Below, in pieces: positions 1 to 6,272 of a stretch of 6,940 bases of DNA. The DNA is taken from assembly GCA_002315455.1 (NCBI GenBank), contig DCGG01000078.1, positions 1,114 through 8,053 of the forward strand, in the 5' to 3' direction. Numbering within the stretch: the first letter of the stretch is position 1; the number at the start of each line of letters is the position of its first letter. Source of the stretch: Lentisphaeria bacterium UBA1784. Its GTDB lineage: Bacteria > Verrucomicrobiota > Lentisphaeria > Victivallales > Victivallaceae. The notes beneath the pieces were generated by a model. The model was not told the DNA's origin. It saw nothing but the letters and a program-made list of their open reading frames with translations, and did no database searches. The position numbers were made by a program, and so were the translations under genes.

Positions 1-828
1 GGTACCGCAACAGCCGCCGATGAGGTTGGCTCCCGCATCCGCAAGAAGCGCGGCAGAGTCAGCAAAAGGTTCCGGATCAAGTTCGAATACGGTTTTGTCG
101 CCCTCCAGATGGGGCATTCCGGCGTTGGGCTTGGCGATCAGCGGGATCTTCGCATAGGGTTTGAGGACGGAGACGATCTTCGCCATTTCTGCGGGCCCGG
201 TGGAGCAGTTGCAGCCGAAGGCATCCGCGCCGAGGGCCTGCAGCGTCACCAGCGCCGCGACCGGATCGATCCCGGTGAGGGAACGGCCGCTGGCCTCGAA
301 GGTCATGGAAACCATGACCGGATGGTCCGCCGTGAGTTCCCGGATGGCGATCAATGCTGCGCGGGCCTCCTGAAGGTCCATCATGGTCTCAATGGTGAAG
401 CCGTCAACTCCGCCTTCCAGAAGACCTGCGGCCTGTTCCTTATAGATGGAAACTGCCTCGTCGAAGGGGAGGGTTCCGAAGGGTTCCACAAGCTGCCCCG
501 TGGAACTGACGTCGCCGAAGATCAGTTTGCCGGGGAACGCTTTCTTGGAGATGCGCGCAAGGTCGCGGTTGATTTCGAAGGTCTTCTCCCTGCAGTTGAA
601 CTCCGCCAGTTTCGCCGGATTTCCGCCGAAAGTGCAGGTGAGCAGAAGTTCCGACCCGGCATCAGCGTAGGCTTGTTGTGCGGAAATGAGCGCCTCCGGA
701 TGCGCAAGGACCCAAAGTTCCGGAGAGGCACCGGCGGGAAGTCCGCGCTTAATCAGTTCGGTTCCGGTGGCGCCATCCAAATGGATGATCCGGCTGTTCG
801 CCAAGGTTTTGAATTCAGTTCTGTTCAT
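1..828 (-). CDS. metH: Homocysteine S-methyltransferase domain of a MetH-type methionine synthase (3' end cut off)
   Basis: The reading frame is open from an ATG at 828 to the window edge and gives the first 276 residues. The domain is a zinc-dependent barrel that transfers a methyl group to homocysteine to make methionine in the cytoplasm. Seen: the N-terminal LDGATGTEL motif (17-25), MTFEASGRSLTG (175-186), GCNCS (205-209), KPNAG (233-237) and GGCCGT at the truncated end (271-276). The three zinc-ligand cysteines are therefore Cys208, Cys273 and Cys274. This spacing matches the short MetH of Thermotoga type as I recall it (Cys207, 272, 273). Known for the family: in MetH this barrel is followed by folate, cobalamin and activation domains. 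Whether they follow here cannot be seen, so a stand-alone enzyme or a fusion to methylene-THF reductase remains possible. The start fits the family N-terminus, but no clear Shine-Dalgarno precedes it. The gene lies downstream of a structured RNA and a terminator-like palindrome that may control it. Confidence 0.88.
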   Translation of the reverse strand, partial: MNRTEFKTLANSRIIHLDGATGTELIKRGLPAGASPELWVLAHPEALISAQQAYADAGSELLLTCTFGGNPAKLAEFNCREKTFEINRDLARISKKAFPGKLIFGDVSSTGQLVEPFGTLPFDEAVSIYKEQAAGLLEGGVDGFTIETMMDLQEARAALIAIRELTADHPVMVSMTFEASGRSLTGIDPVAALVTLQALGADAFGCNCSTGPAEMAKIVSVLKPYAKIPLIAKPNAGMPHLEGDKTVFELDPEPFADSAALLADAGANLIGGCCGT

Positions 829-864
829 GATCGCAGGTATGGATTTCCGTAGAAGATTCAGATG

Positions 865-882
865 AAAAAAAGCGGCCGGCCG
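865..882 (-). terminator. GC palindrome followed by T7, terminator- or attenuator-like
   Basis: On the minus strand the perfect 10-nt palindrome CGGCCGGCCG (882-873) is followed by one C and seven T (871-865). A true hairpin would need the central CCGG as loop, leaving a short CGG/CCG stem with imperfect A-T pairs outside it, so it is weak by usual standards. It lies only 36 nt before the methyltransferase start codon, and no promoter is visible between them. If it does terminate, it must act as an attenuator in the leader of that gene rather than as the end of an upstream unit. Confidence 0.35.
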
Positions 883-906
883 TTGTTTTGGGACAAGTTC
901 GTTTTA

Positions 907-935
907 CTGATATCTGCAAAGACGGAACCTTGCAA
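907..935 (-). promoter_or_regulatory. Weak candidate promoter for the methyltransferase gene
   Basis: On the minus strand TTGCAA (935-930) and TATCAG (912-907) are separated by exactly 17 nt. Each box matches the sigma-70 consensus at four of six positions. Transcription would start near 900 and give a leader of about 70 nt containing the GC palindrome at 873-882. Boxes of this quality occur by chance, so this is only a candidate. The stronger promoter at 1056-1084 could serve the gene by read-through. Confidence 0.2.
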
Positions 936-948
936 AAATAATGTTTCC

Positions 949-1049
949 AAAAAAAAGAAAGCAGGCATTATTCCTCGCGGCCACACGGTGTACATTAAGC
1001 TCAAAAGAGAGCCCGATCTGTATCTTGTTCCGAGACTAACCTGCTTTCT
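949..1049 (-). ncRNA. Candidate structured small RNA or riboswitch-like leader, about 100 nt, unrecognised family
   Basis: On the minus strand a perfect 10-bp inverted repeat, AGAAAGCAGG (1049-1040) with CCTGCTTTCT (965-956), closes a 74-nt interior and runs straight into a run of eight T (956-949). The interior can continue as a rod: UCUCG (1035-1031) with CGAGG (977-973), UACA (1022-1019) with UGUA (994-991), and an apical GGGCUC (1014-1009) with GAGCUU (1002-997) around a UCUUUU loop. A near-consensus promoter places the start at about 1049, the first base of the closing stem, so promoter, RNA ends and U-run agree with each other. I see no long ORF of interest in it. It lacks the GGAAG-type loop of SRP RNA, the SAM-I core, a B12 box and tRNA features, and it is much shorter than usual 6S RNA. 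It may be a free small RNA or a 5' leader element of the downstream methyltransferase gene. Confidence 0.5.
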
Positions 1050-1055
1050 GATTAT

Positions 1056-1084
1056 ATTATATAATGCCGGCAGGGAAAAATCAA
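1056..1084 (-). promoter_or_regulatory. Sigma-70-like promoter of the small RNA
   Basis: On the minus strand TTGATT (1084-1079) is followed after 17 nt by a perfect TATAAT (1061-1056). A second overlapping TATAAT covers 1056-1051. The expected start, 7 nt past the first -10 box, is the A at 1049, exactly where the closing stem of the RNA begins. The AT-rich -10 region stands out from the surrounding GC-rich DNA. Confidence 0.65.
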
Positions 1085-1107
1085 GGGGCATATCTCGAAA
1101 AAGTCCG

Positions 1108-1127
1108 AAAAAGGGCGCTTTCTGCCC
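1108..1127 (-). terminator. Likely intrinsic terminator of the arnA-arnD unit
   Basis: On the minus strand GGGC (1127-1124), a 7-nt loop AGAAAGC and GCCC (1116-1113) are followed by TTTTT (1112-1108). The GC stem is only 4 bp, extended by weak A-U and G-U pairs beyond a U-U mismatch. It lies about 100 nt after the arnD stop codon and just before the next promoter on the same strand, which is where a terminator is expected. Confidence 0.45.
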
Positions 1128-1227
1128 ATCTTGACGGATTATACCACAACGTCGGACCCGTCAGACTTGTCGGACAGGGCAGATATACAGTCACAGCCCG
1201 TCGCAGATGTTTTGCTTTGCCGGTCTG

Positions 1228-2124
1228 TCAGGCCCGCTGCTGGACGGCCAATTCTCCCTCGCGCCCGGGGAAGGCCTGCAGTTTCATTTCGCCCGCCGGA
1301 GCCGTGTCCGCGACCTCCGCCGCGGCCTCCCGCAGAGGAATGATCCGGTAACCGTCGGCGATCACCCGCTTCAGGTACCGGGCGAACTGATCGGCACAGC
1401 GGCCGCCTTCCGCTTCCGCGTGAATGGTCAGCACGTTGAGTTCTGCCGGGTTCAGCAGAGAGAACTGATAGTCGTTGTAGTTGTCATCGGTCACGTTGTC
1501 CCGCCCCAGCACTTCGTCGTATGTGGGGAGCGTCACCGGGATCTGCAGTTGAGTCAGCTTTTCCCCAGCCACGACCGGATAGAAGGGAGAGAACCCTCTG
1601 CAATCGCTGTTGTAGGAAAAGGGGAATTCCGCCTTGATCTTCAGAAGCTGATCGTTGGTGCGCCATCCGGGAGCCGCGCTGGTTTTAGGGGCGGCTCCGA
1701 GAATCTCGGTCAGGAGTTTCATTCCCTTGCCGATCTCCTGCCGCATGGCGTCGGCGGACATGACCGTCAACTTCGCCTGCGCCTTGTGATGGTCATAGGC
1801 GTGAAATCCCATTTCGTGCCCTTCGGCGGCCGCCGAGCGGATGACGTCCGCATGGTGCTTGCCGATCCCGGGACCGGGCCAAGCCGTGCCCATGAGCACG
1901 ATTTCCGGACCGTACAGTCCGGCGGCGTTGGTGCGGAGCATTTTCCACAGGAAGGTGGGCTTCAGCAACCGCCAGAGGTGGCGGCCCATGTTGTCCGGTC
2001 CCACGGAAAAATAAAAACTCCCGCGGAGGTTGAACTCCGCGAGAATTTCCGCAAGCTTCGGGACACCCCTTCCGGTCCCCCGGAAGGTGTCCACGTCAAT
2101 GCGTAACGCGATGGTCTTTTTCAT
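1228..2124 (-). CDS. arnD: 4-deoxy-4-formamido-L-arabinose-phosphoundecaprenol deformylase ArnD
   Basis: The 298-residue product matches Escherichia coli ArnD (296 residues) along its whole length. It is a metal-dependent NodB/polysaccharide-deacetylase-family enzyme at the inner membrane that removes the formyl group from undecaprenyl-phosphate-Ara4FN, giving the form that is flipped and moved to lipid A. Seen: the RIDVDTFRGT motif (8-17) with Asp10 and Asp12, the family block SVGPDNMGRHLWRL (40-53), WKMLR (60-64), GTAWPG (79-84), the HxxxH metal motif His108/His112 in GFHAYDHH, YNSDCRG (171-177), IPVTLPTYDE (195-204) and TIHAE with His235 (233-237). No signal peptide is present. The ATG at 2124 fits the family N-terminus. 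It starts 7 nt after the arnA stop with no clear Shine-Dalgarno, so translation is probably coupled to arnA. Confidence 0.96.
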   Translation of the reverse strand: MKKTIALRIDVDTFRGTGRGVPKLAEILAEFNLRGSFYFSVGPDNMGRHLWRLLKPTFLWKMLRTNAAGLYGPEIVLMGTAWPGPGIGKHHADVIRSAAAEGHEMGFHAYDHHKAQAKLTVMSADAMRQEIGKGMKLLTEILGAAPKTSAAPGWRTNDQLLKIKAEFPFSYNSDCRGFSPFYPVVAGEKLTQLQIPVTLPTYDEVLGRDNVTDDNYNDYQFSLLNPAELNVLTIHAEAEGGRCADQFARYLKRVIADGYRIIPLREAAAEVADTAPAGEMKLQAFPGREGELAVQQRA

Positions 2125-2131
2125 GCGTCGT

Positions 2132-4117
2132 TCAGCGCTTGAAGTCGCCGGACTTGATCGCTTCCTGCAGGAAGAAGTCCAGCGTAGTCTCGATGGACTG
2201 TTCCAGTTTGATCTGGGGGGTCCAGTTCAGATAGCGCTTGGCGTTCCGGATGCTGGGCACCCGGTGCTGAACGTCCTGATAGCCCTTGCCGTAGAAGGCG
2301 CCGGACTCGATGACCACGTATCCGGCGAAGGGCGGGAACTCCTTGCGGAGCGGATGCTTGTCGAACTTCTCCACCAGCATTTCGGCCATTTCCTTGATGC
2401 TGGCTTCGTTGTCGGGATTGCCGATATTGATGATTTTGCCCGAGCAGATGCCGTCCTTGTTCTCAATGATGCGGAACAGGGCCTCCACGCCCTCCTTGAT
2501 GTCAACGAAGCAACGCTTCTGTTCGCCGCCGTCGATGAGCTGGATGGGCGAACCCTGCACCAGATTCAGGATCAGCTGGGTGATGGCCCGGCTGCTGCCG
2601 ATGCGGGCGCTGGTCAGACTGTCCAGACGGGGTCCGATCCAGTTGAAGGGGCGGAAGAGCGTGAAGTCCAGAAGACCCTTGGCTCCGTACGCCCAGATCA
2701 CGCGGTCCAGCAACTGCTTGCAGGTGGAGTAGATCCAGCGCTGCTTGGAGATGGGGCCGGTGATGAGTTTGCTGTTGTCCTCGTCGAACTGGGGATCGTC
2801 GCACATACCGTAGACTTCGCTGGTGGAGGGGAAGAGGATCCGCTTGTTGTACTTGACGCAGTACCGGACGATGCGGAGATTCTCCTCGAAGTCCAGCTCG
2901 AAGACGCGGAGCGGATTCCGGGTGTATTCGATGGGGGTAGCGATGGCCACGAGAGGCAGGATGATGTCACACTTGCGGATGTGGTATTCGATCCACTCGC
3001 GGTGAATGGAGATGTCGCCCTCGCGGAAGTTGAATCCGGGACGGTTCAGCAGATGATCGATGTAGTTGCTGCGGAGGTCGAGGCCGTAGACTTCGTAGTC
3101 GCCGGATTCCAGCAGACGCTCGCTCAGGTGACTGCCGATGAAGCCGTTGACACCGAGGATGAGGACGCTCTTCTTGCGGCCGCGGCGCTTCAGTTTGGCA
3201 GGATTGATGTTGAAGACCATGTTCTGGACGATGCGGCCTTCGGTGGCCAGCTGGGTGCCGGTCTGGAAGACGCCGCCGTCAAACTCGCCCGTCAGGACCT
3301 CAATGGCTCCTTCTCCGCAGGCGATGGTCAGAGGATTGTTGGTGAGCACGGTTCCGGGCACGCCCTTGCCGGCCACCGGCTTGGCGGACCAGAAGAAGCA
3401 CTTGCGGTCGCCGAGGAAACTGAAGGCTCCGGGATAGGGGCGGGTCACCGCACGGATCAGGTTGCAGACGTCCTTTGCGCTTTTGCTCCAGCAGATCTCT
3501 CCGTCGGCAGGCTTGCGGCCGCCGAACTTGGTGGCCTTGGACTCGTCCTGCGGAGTCCGGGGAGCTTTGCCCGCCGCGATGAGGGGCAGGGTCTTTTTCA
3601 GCATGGAACCGGCGGCGGCCACGGCCTTGTCGAAGACGGTGCGGGCCGTGTCGTTATCGGTGATGGCGAAACGCTCCTGCGCGATGATGTCGCCGGCGTC
3701 GGCCTTCCCTGTCATGTAGTGAAGGGTGACTCCGCTCTCGGTCTCACCGTTGATGATGGCCCAGTTGATCGGCACACGGCCGCGGTACTTGGGCAGGAGG
3801 GAACCATGGAGGTTGATGGCCCCGAACTTGGGCAGGGCCAGCAGGTCGGCACCAAGGAGGTTCCGGTAGTAGAAACTGAAAATCACTTCGGGGGCCATTT
3901 CGCGGATGCGGTTGACCCAGACGGGGTGATTGACGTCTTCCGGGGCAAAAGTCGGAATCCCCCGGCTGACGGCGAATTCGGCTACGGAGTCGAACCAGAT
4001 GTTTTCATTGGGGTTGTCGCGATGGGTAAAGACGGCGCTGATTTCAAATCCGGCGTCCAGCAGGGCAGAGATCCCTGCGCAACCCATGTTGTGATAGGCG
4101 AAGACCACACACTTCAT
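2132..4117 (-). CDS. arnA: Bifunctional UDP-Ara4N formyltransferase / UDP-glucuronate decarboxylase ArnA
   Basis: The 661-residue product aligns end to end with E. coli ArnA (660 residues). The N-terminal domain (about 1-300) formylates UDP-Ara4N using 10-formyl-THF. It shows HGSLLPKYRGR (104-114), with catalytic Asn102, His104 and Asp140 at the same numbers as in E. coli. The C-terminal Rossmann domain (about 315-661) oxidatively decarboxylates UDP-glucuronate to UDP-4-keto-pentose with NAD. It shows GVNGFIG (322-328), PLVAIATPIEYTRNPL (388-403), SEVYG with Ser433 and Glu434, the Tyr463/Lys467 pair, and Arg619. All catalytic residues I could check are present, so both activities should be intact. 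The ATG at 4117 is preferred over an upstream in-frame ATG at 4168, because it fits the family N-terminus (MK.VVFAYH) and has a GGAG 7 nt upstream (4128-4125). arnA is the first gene of this unit and arnD follows it. Confidence 0.97.
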   Translation of the reverse strand: MKCVVFAYHNMGCAGISALLDAGFEISAVFTHRDNPNENIWFDSVAEFAVSRGIPTFAPEDVNHPVWVNRIREMAPEVIFSFYYRNLLGADLLALPKFGAINLHGSLLPKYRGRVPINWAIINGETESGVTLHYMTGKADAGDIIAQERFAITDNDTARTVFDKAVAAAGSMLKKTLPLIAAGKAPRTPQDESKATKFGGRKPADGEICWSKSAKDVCNLIRAVTRPYPGAFSFLGDRKCFFWSAKPVAGKGVPGTVLTNNPLTIACGEGAIEVLTGEFDGGVFQTGTQLATEGRIVQNMVFNINPAKLKRRGRKKSVLILGVNGFIGSHLSERLLESGDYEVYGLDLRSNYIDHLLNRPGFNFREGDISIHREWIEYHIRKCDIILPLVAIATPIEYTRNPLRVFELDFEENLRIVRYCVKYNKRILFPSTSEVYGMCDDPQFDEDNSKLITGPISKQRWIYSTCKQLLDRVIWAYGAKGLLDFTLFRPFNWIGPRLDSLTSARIGSSRAITQLILNLVQGSPIQLIDGGEQKRCFVDIKEGVEALFRIIENKDGICSGKIINIGNPDNEASIKEMAEMLVEKFDKHPLRKEFPPFAGYVVIESGAFYGKGYQDVQHRVPSIRNAKRYLNWTPQIKLEQSIETTLDFFLQEAIKSGDFKR

Positions 4118-4142
4118 TGCACTTCTCCAGTTATGTTTTGAT

Positions 4143-4167
4143 TGGTATTGATATCCAATACATACCA
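4143..4167. repeat. Nested inverted repeats in the arnA leader
   Basis: Two inverted repeats are interleaved. GTATTG (4145-4150) pairs with CAATAC (4156-4161) around a 5-nt spacer, and TGGTAT (4143-4148) pairs with ATACCA (4162-4167). They lie between the candidate arnA -10 box and the arnA ribosome-binding site. They could be an operator or a 5'-UTR hairpin. No PmrA-type CTTAAG half-sites are present. Confidence 0.35.
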
Positions 4168-4176
4168 TTCTGCGCT

Positions 4177-4206
4177 AATATACACCATGATCCTCCTTTT
4201 TTCCAA
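4177..4206 (-). promoter_or_regulatory. Candidate promoter of arnA-arnD
   Basis: On the minus strand TTGGAA (4206-4201) and TATATT (4182-4177) are 18 nt apart, matching the consensus at four and five of six positions. The start would be near 4170, giving a leader of about 53 nt that carries the nested inverted repeats and the GGAG ribosome-binding site. It is one half of a divergent control region. Confidence 0.4.
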
Positions 4207-4244
4207 TCATTTTTCGTTTTTCGTGGAGAAAAGAGGCCATTCCC

Positions 4245-4273
4245 TTGAAAACCGCTCCCCTATCGTGTATTAT
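4245..4273 (+). promoter_or_regulatory. Promoter of the DUF2059 gene
   Basis: TTGAAA (4245-4250) and TATTAT (4268-4273) are separated by 17 nt, and each matches the sigma-70 consensus at five of six positions. The expected start is near 4280, about 50 nt before the ATG at 4331. The stretch 4207-4244 between this and the opposing arnA promoter shows no further feature that I can name. Confidence 0.6.
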
Positions 4274-4330
4274 ATACTCCGGGGTCCCGTTGTAAAAAAT
4301 GTCTTTCCGGAAAGCGAGGATGGTTTGAAA

Positions 4331-4894
4331 ATGAAATACTTCTGCAGTTTGCTGTTGGCGTGTCTGATCTTGAGTTCGGCCGGTGCGGAGAGTGAAACTC
4401 CCCGGACGGCTGTCGGCAATTCGTTTGATGCGGCGGAGGCGGGGGAGGGGACGCCCGAAAGCGCCGCCCTCGGAAATGCTGCGGATCAGGAACGCTTCGA
4501 TGCCATCCGCCGGCAGAAGGCGGGACGGGAAGCCGCCATCGCTTTCCTGCGGGCCAAGGGCACGGAGGAGATGCTGAATTCCACTTTTCAACGGCTGCTG
4601 GAGGAGCAGTGCAAAACGGTCCCGGAACTCGCCGCTTACCGGAAGGTCATGGAGGAGTTCTACCATGAGGTTCTTGGCTTCGAGGCGTTGAAGGTGGAGA
4701 TCGCGGACCTTTATCTGAAGCATTTCACGATCCGGGAACTGCAGGAACTGACCCGGTTCTATCAGAGCGATCTGGGGAAAAAGTACGCGGCAGCGGAGGT
4801 GGCGCTTTCCCCCGAGATCACCCTGCTCTTTCTGAAGCGCCAGCAGGAGAAAATGCCGGAACTGGAGAAGCGGCTCCAGGCGGCGTCCCGATGA
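4331..4894 (+). CDS. Exported DUF2059 domain protein
   Basis: The 187-residue product starts with a typical signal peptide: Lys2, a hydrophobic core at 4-16, and an Ala-Gly-Ala cleavage site at 17-19. A mature periplasmic protein of about 168 residues is expected. An LLAC stretch (8-11) looks lipobox-like but sits inside the hydrophobic core, so a lipoprotein is unlikely. A low-complexity Ala/Gly/Glu linker (20-52) precedes a helical charged region. The DUF2059 hallmark follows: LYLKHFTIRELQELTRFYQS (127-146), then LGKKYA (148-153). The function of this family is not established. The start at 4331 is chosen over an upstream in-frame ATG at 4142 because it gives the signal peptide and has GAGGA 10 nt upstream (4316-4320). 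The gene has its own promoter and diverges from arnA, so shared regulation with lipid A modification is possible but unproven. Confidence 0.85.
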   Translation: MKYFCSLLLACLILSSAGAESETPRTAVGNSFDAAEAGEGTPESAALGNAADQERFDAIRRQKAGREAAIAFLRAKGTEEMLNSTFQRLLEEQCKTVPELAAYRKVMEEFYHEVLGFEALKVEIADLYLKHFTIRELQELTRFYQSDLGKKYAAAEVALSPEITLLFLKRQQEKMPELEKRLQAASR

Positions 4895-4936
4895 CGTTCT
4901 GTCCGGCGTCCGGTGAAGGTTTTGAAGATTTTTGAG

Positions 4937-4965
4937 TTGCATGGCGGAGCGTCCTGTGCTATATT
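4937..4965 (+). promoter_or_regulatory. Candidate promoter of the DUF2157-GDYXXLXY operon
   Basis: TTGCAT (4937-4942) and TATATT (4960-4965) are 17 nt apart. The -35 box is poor (three of six), but the -10 box is good (five of six) and is preceded by TGC (4957-4959), an extended -10 element that can offset a weak -35. The start would be near 4972, about 36 nt before the gene. Confidence 0.5.
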
Positions 4966-4990
4966 AGACGAAAAGAGAACTTTCTGCCCG

Positions 4991-5006
4991 GAAACGAGGA
5001 GGTTTC
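4991..5006 (+). promoter_or_regulatory. Shine-Dalgarno displayed in a small hairpin loop
   Basis: The strong ribosome-binding site AGGAGG (4997-5002) lies 5 nt before the ATG at 5008 and fixes that start. It is flanked by GAAAC (4991-4995) and GTTTC (5002-5006), which can pair as a 5-bp stem leaving GAGGAG in a 6-nt loop. This may only be chance, but the pairing would hold most of the Shine-Dalgarno in the loop. Confidence 0.4.
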
Positions 5007-5007
5007 G

Positions 5008-6267
5008 ATGAGCGATAACTGTTCGATAAAATGGTTCCTCCGGGAACTGCCGGAACTGGAAAAACAGGGGCTTTTGGATGAACCCGCTGCGAAAAAACTG
5101 AACGACTACTATCTCGACCGGATCGAGTTCACGCCGTCACCCCGGTATTTTGCCAATGCGCTGGCCGTGTTCGGCGGGGTGCTGATGGCTGGTGCGCTGA
5201 TCCTCTTCTTCAGTTATAATTGGGAACTTTTCCCCCGGACTGTCCGGTTGGGGATCGGCGCGCTGCCGCTGTTCGGCGCCGTGCTTCTGACCCTGACGGC
5301 TTTGTTGTGGAAAAAGAACCAGTTGATGCGGGAACTTTCCGCCGTCGGGACTGCCGCCGGAATCACGGTGTTTGCGGCGACGGTCTGCCGGACCTACATG
5401 ATATCCGGAAGTTTTGCGGACTTTGCAACGCTGATCCTCTTCAGTTGTCTGCCTTTCATCTACATCTTCAACAGCGCGGCGCTGACCACGCTCTGCATTT
5501 TCGGTTTGGGTTTGACGATCCAGAATCCGGAGAATGGCATGGTGGCAGGCTTCTGGCTCACCATGGGGATCGCCCCCTTCCTGCTGTTTCACCTGCAGAA
5601 CGCGTCGAAGTTCTGCGTCTGGATGCGCTACATGGCGATGCCGCTCGCGTTGTTCTTCCTGCTGGTGACCCTCTCGTTTTCCTACGTTCGTCCGCTGACG
5701 TTCTTTGTCTTTGGAAACGTCTTCCTGCTTGCCGGTTGGGAATACCACCACCGCAACGAGGGCGTTATGCGGAATCCCTGGCTCACCTGCGCCTTCCTCG
5801 GGATCCTGCTGACGCTTGGCATCGCCAGCAGTTCGGAGTGGTTCTGGACCTTCCGGTTTTCGCCGGACCGGATCAATCAGACCTACTACTGGGTCTCGCT
5901 GGGGATCATGACCGTAATCTCCATCGGACTATTTCTGCGTCAGCCGCTGGACGTCAAGCGCGCCATGTTCGCCGTCCTTCTGGGACTGGGAATCGCGGGG
6001 CTCTTCGTGGCGCCGGGGAGGATGTGTTTCCTTGCCAACGTTTTCGTGGGGCTTTTCGGAATTGCGCTGATGTTTGACGGCGGACGGCGGCAGCGGGTGC
6101 TGACCTTCAACGGCGGACTGCTGCTGCTGATGGTGCTGATGACCTGCCGTTTCTTCGATGCGGATCTCGGGTTGCTGATCCGGGCCGCCGGATTTTTCGT
6201 GCTCGGTCTGGGATTTCTGGGAGCCAATATTTTCTTCTCCCATCGGATCAAACGTGGGGAGGCATAA
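5008..6267 (+). CDS. DUF2157-type polytopic membrane protein
   Basis: The 419-residue product begins with a soluble helical segment of about 45 residues. It contains LEKQGLLDEPAAKKLNDYY (17-35), the usual DUF2157 layout in which a short LxxxGLL helix precedes the membrane part. Many hydrophobic segments follow, roughly a dozen. The first (about 48-68) ends in ILFFSYNWE (65-73), the family signature. The C-terminus reads FFDADLG, then RAAGFFVLGLGFLGANIFF, then a basic tail, which is typical of the family. It is an inner-membrane protein. The function is unknown and no catalytic motif is visible. The start at 5008 has a perfect AGGAGG 5 nt upstream. The next gene starts 5 nt after the stop codon, so the two are co-transcribed. 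In other genomes DUF2157/DUF4401 and GDYXXLXY proteins are often neighbours, which suggests one complex. Confidence 0.85.
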   Translation: MSDNCSIKWFLRELPELEKQGLLDEPAAKKLNDYYLDRIEFTPSPRYFANALAVFGGVLMAGALILFFSYNWELFPRTVRLGIGALPLFGAVLLTLTALLWKKNQLMRELSAVGTAAGITVFAATVCRTYMISGSFADFATLILFSCLPFIYIFNSAALTTLCIFGLGLTIQNPENGMVAGFWLTMGIAPFLLFHLQNASKFCVWMRYMAMPLALFFLLVTLSFSYVRPLTFFVFGNVFLLAGWEYHHRNEGVMRNPWLTCAFLGILLTLGIASSSEWFWTFRFSPDRINQTYYWVSLGIMTVISIGLFLRQPLDVKRAMFAVLLGLGIAGLFVAPGRMCFLANVFVGLFGIALMFDGGRRQRVLTFNGGLLLLMVLMTCRFFDADLGLLIRAAGFFVLGLGFLGANIFFSHRIKRGEA

Positions 6268-6272
6268 GGATC

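Noticed and set aside
1..6. A GGTACC (KpnI) site exactly at the window start
   Set aside because: It falls in the conserved Cys-Gly-Thr codons of the GGCCGT motif, so it has a coding explanation. It could mark a cloning boundary, but nothing else supports that.
109..852. A 247-codon plus-strand frame
   Set aside because: It lies opposite the methyltransferase gene, whose minus-strand translation carries the full zinc-binding signature.
862..1134. Small ORFs on either strand in the gap between arnD and the methyltransferase gene
   Set aside because: They cross the promoter and structured RNA, have no ribosome-binding site at sensible spacing and show no family likeness.
2030..4141. A 703-codon open frame on the plus strand
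   Set aside because: It is the antisense shadow of arnA. It has low-complexity composition, matches no family, and the minus strand aligns end to end with ArnA with catalytic residues in place.
4118..4168. A 17-residue N-terminal extension of ArnA from an ATG at 4168
   Set aside because: The extension is absent from the family and overlaps the leader repeats. The ATG at 4117 has a GGAG at good spacing and begins with the family N-terminus.
4142..4330. A 63-residue N-terminal extension of the DUF2059 protein from an ATG at 4142
   Set aside because: It would bury a clear signal peptide inside the protein and runs across the promoter at 4245-4273. The ATG at 4331 is preceded by GAGGA.
4862..4879. 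A 6-bp hairpin CTGGAG/CTCCAG at the end of the DUF2059 gene, and CCGG-CGT-CCGG at 4903-4913, as terminators
   Set aside because: Neither is followed directly by a T-run, and the first lies inside the coding sequence.
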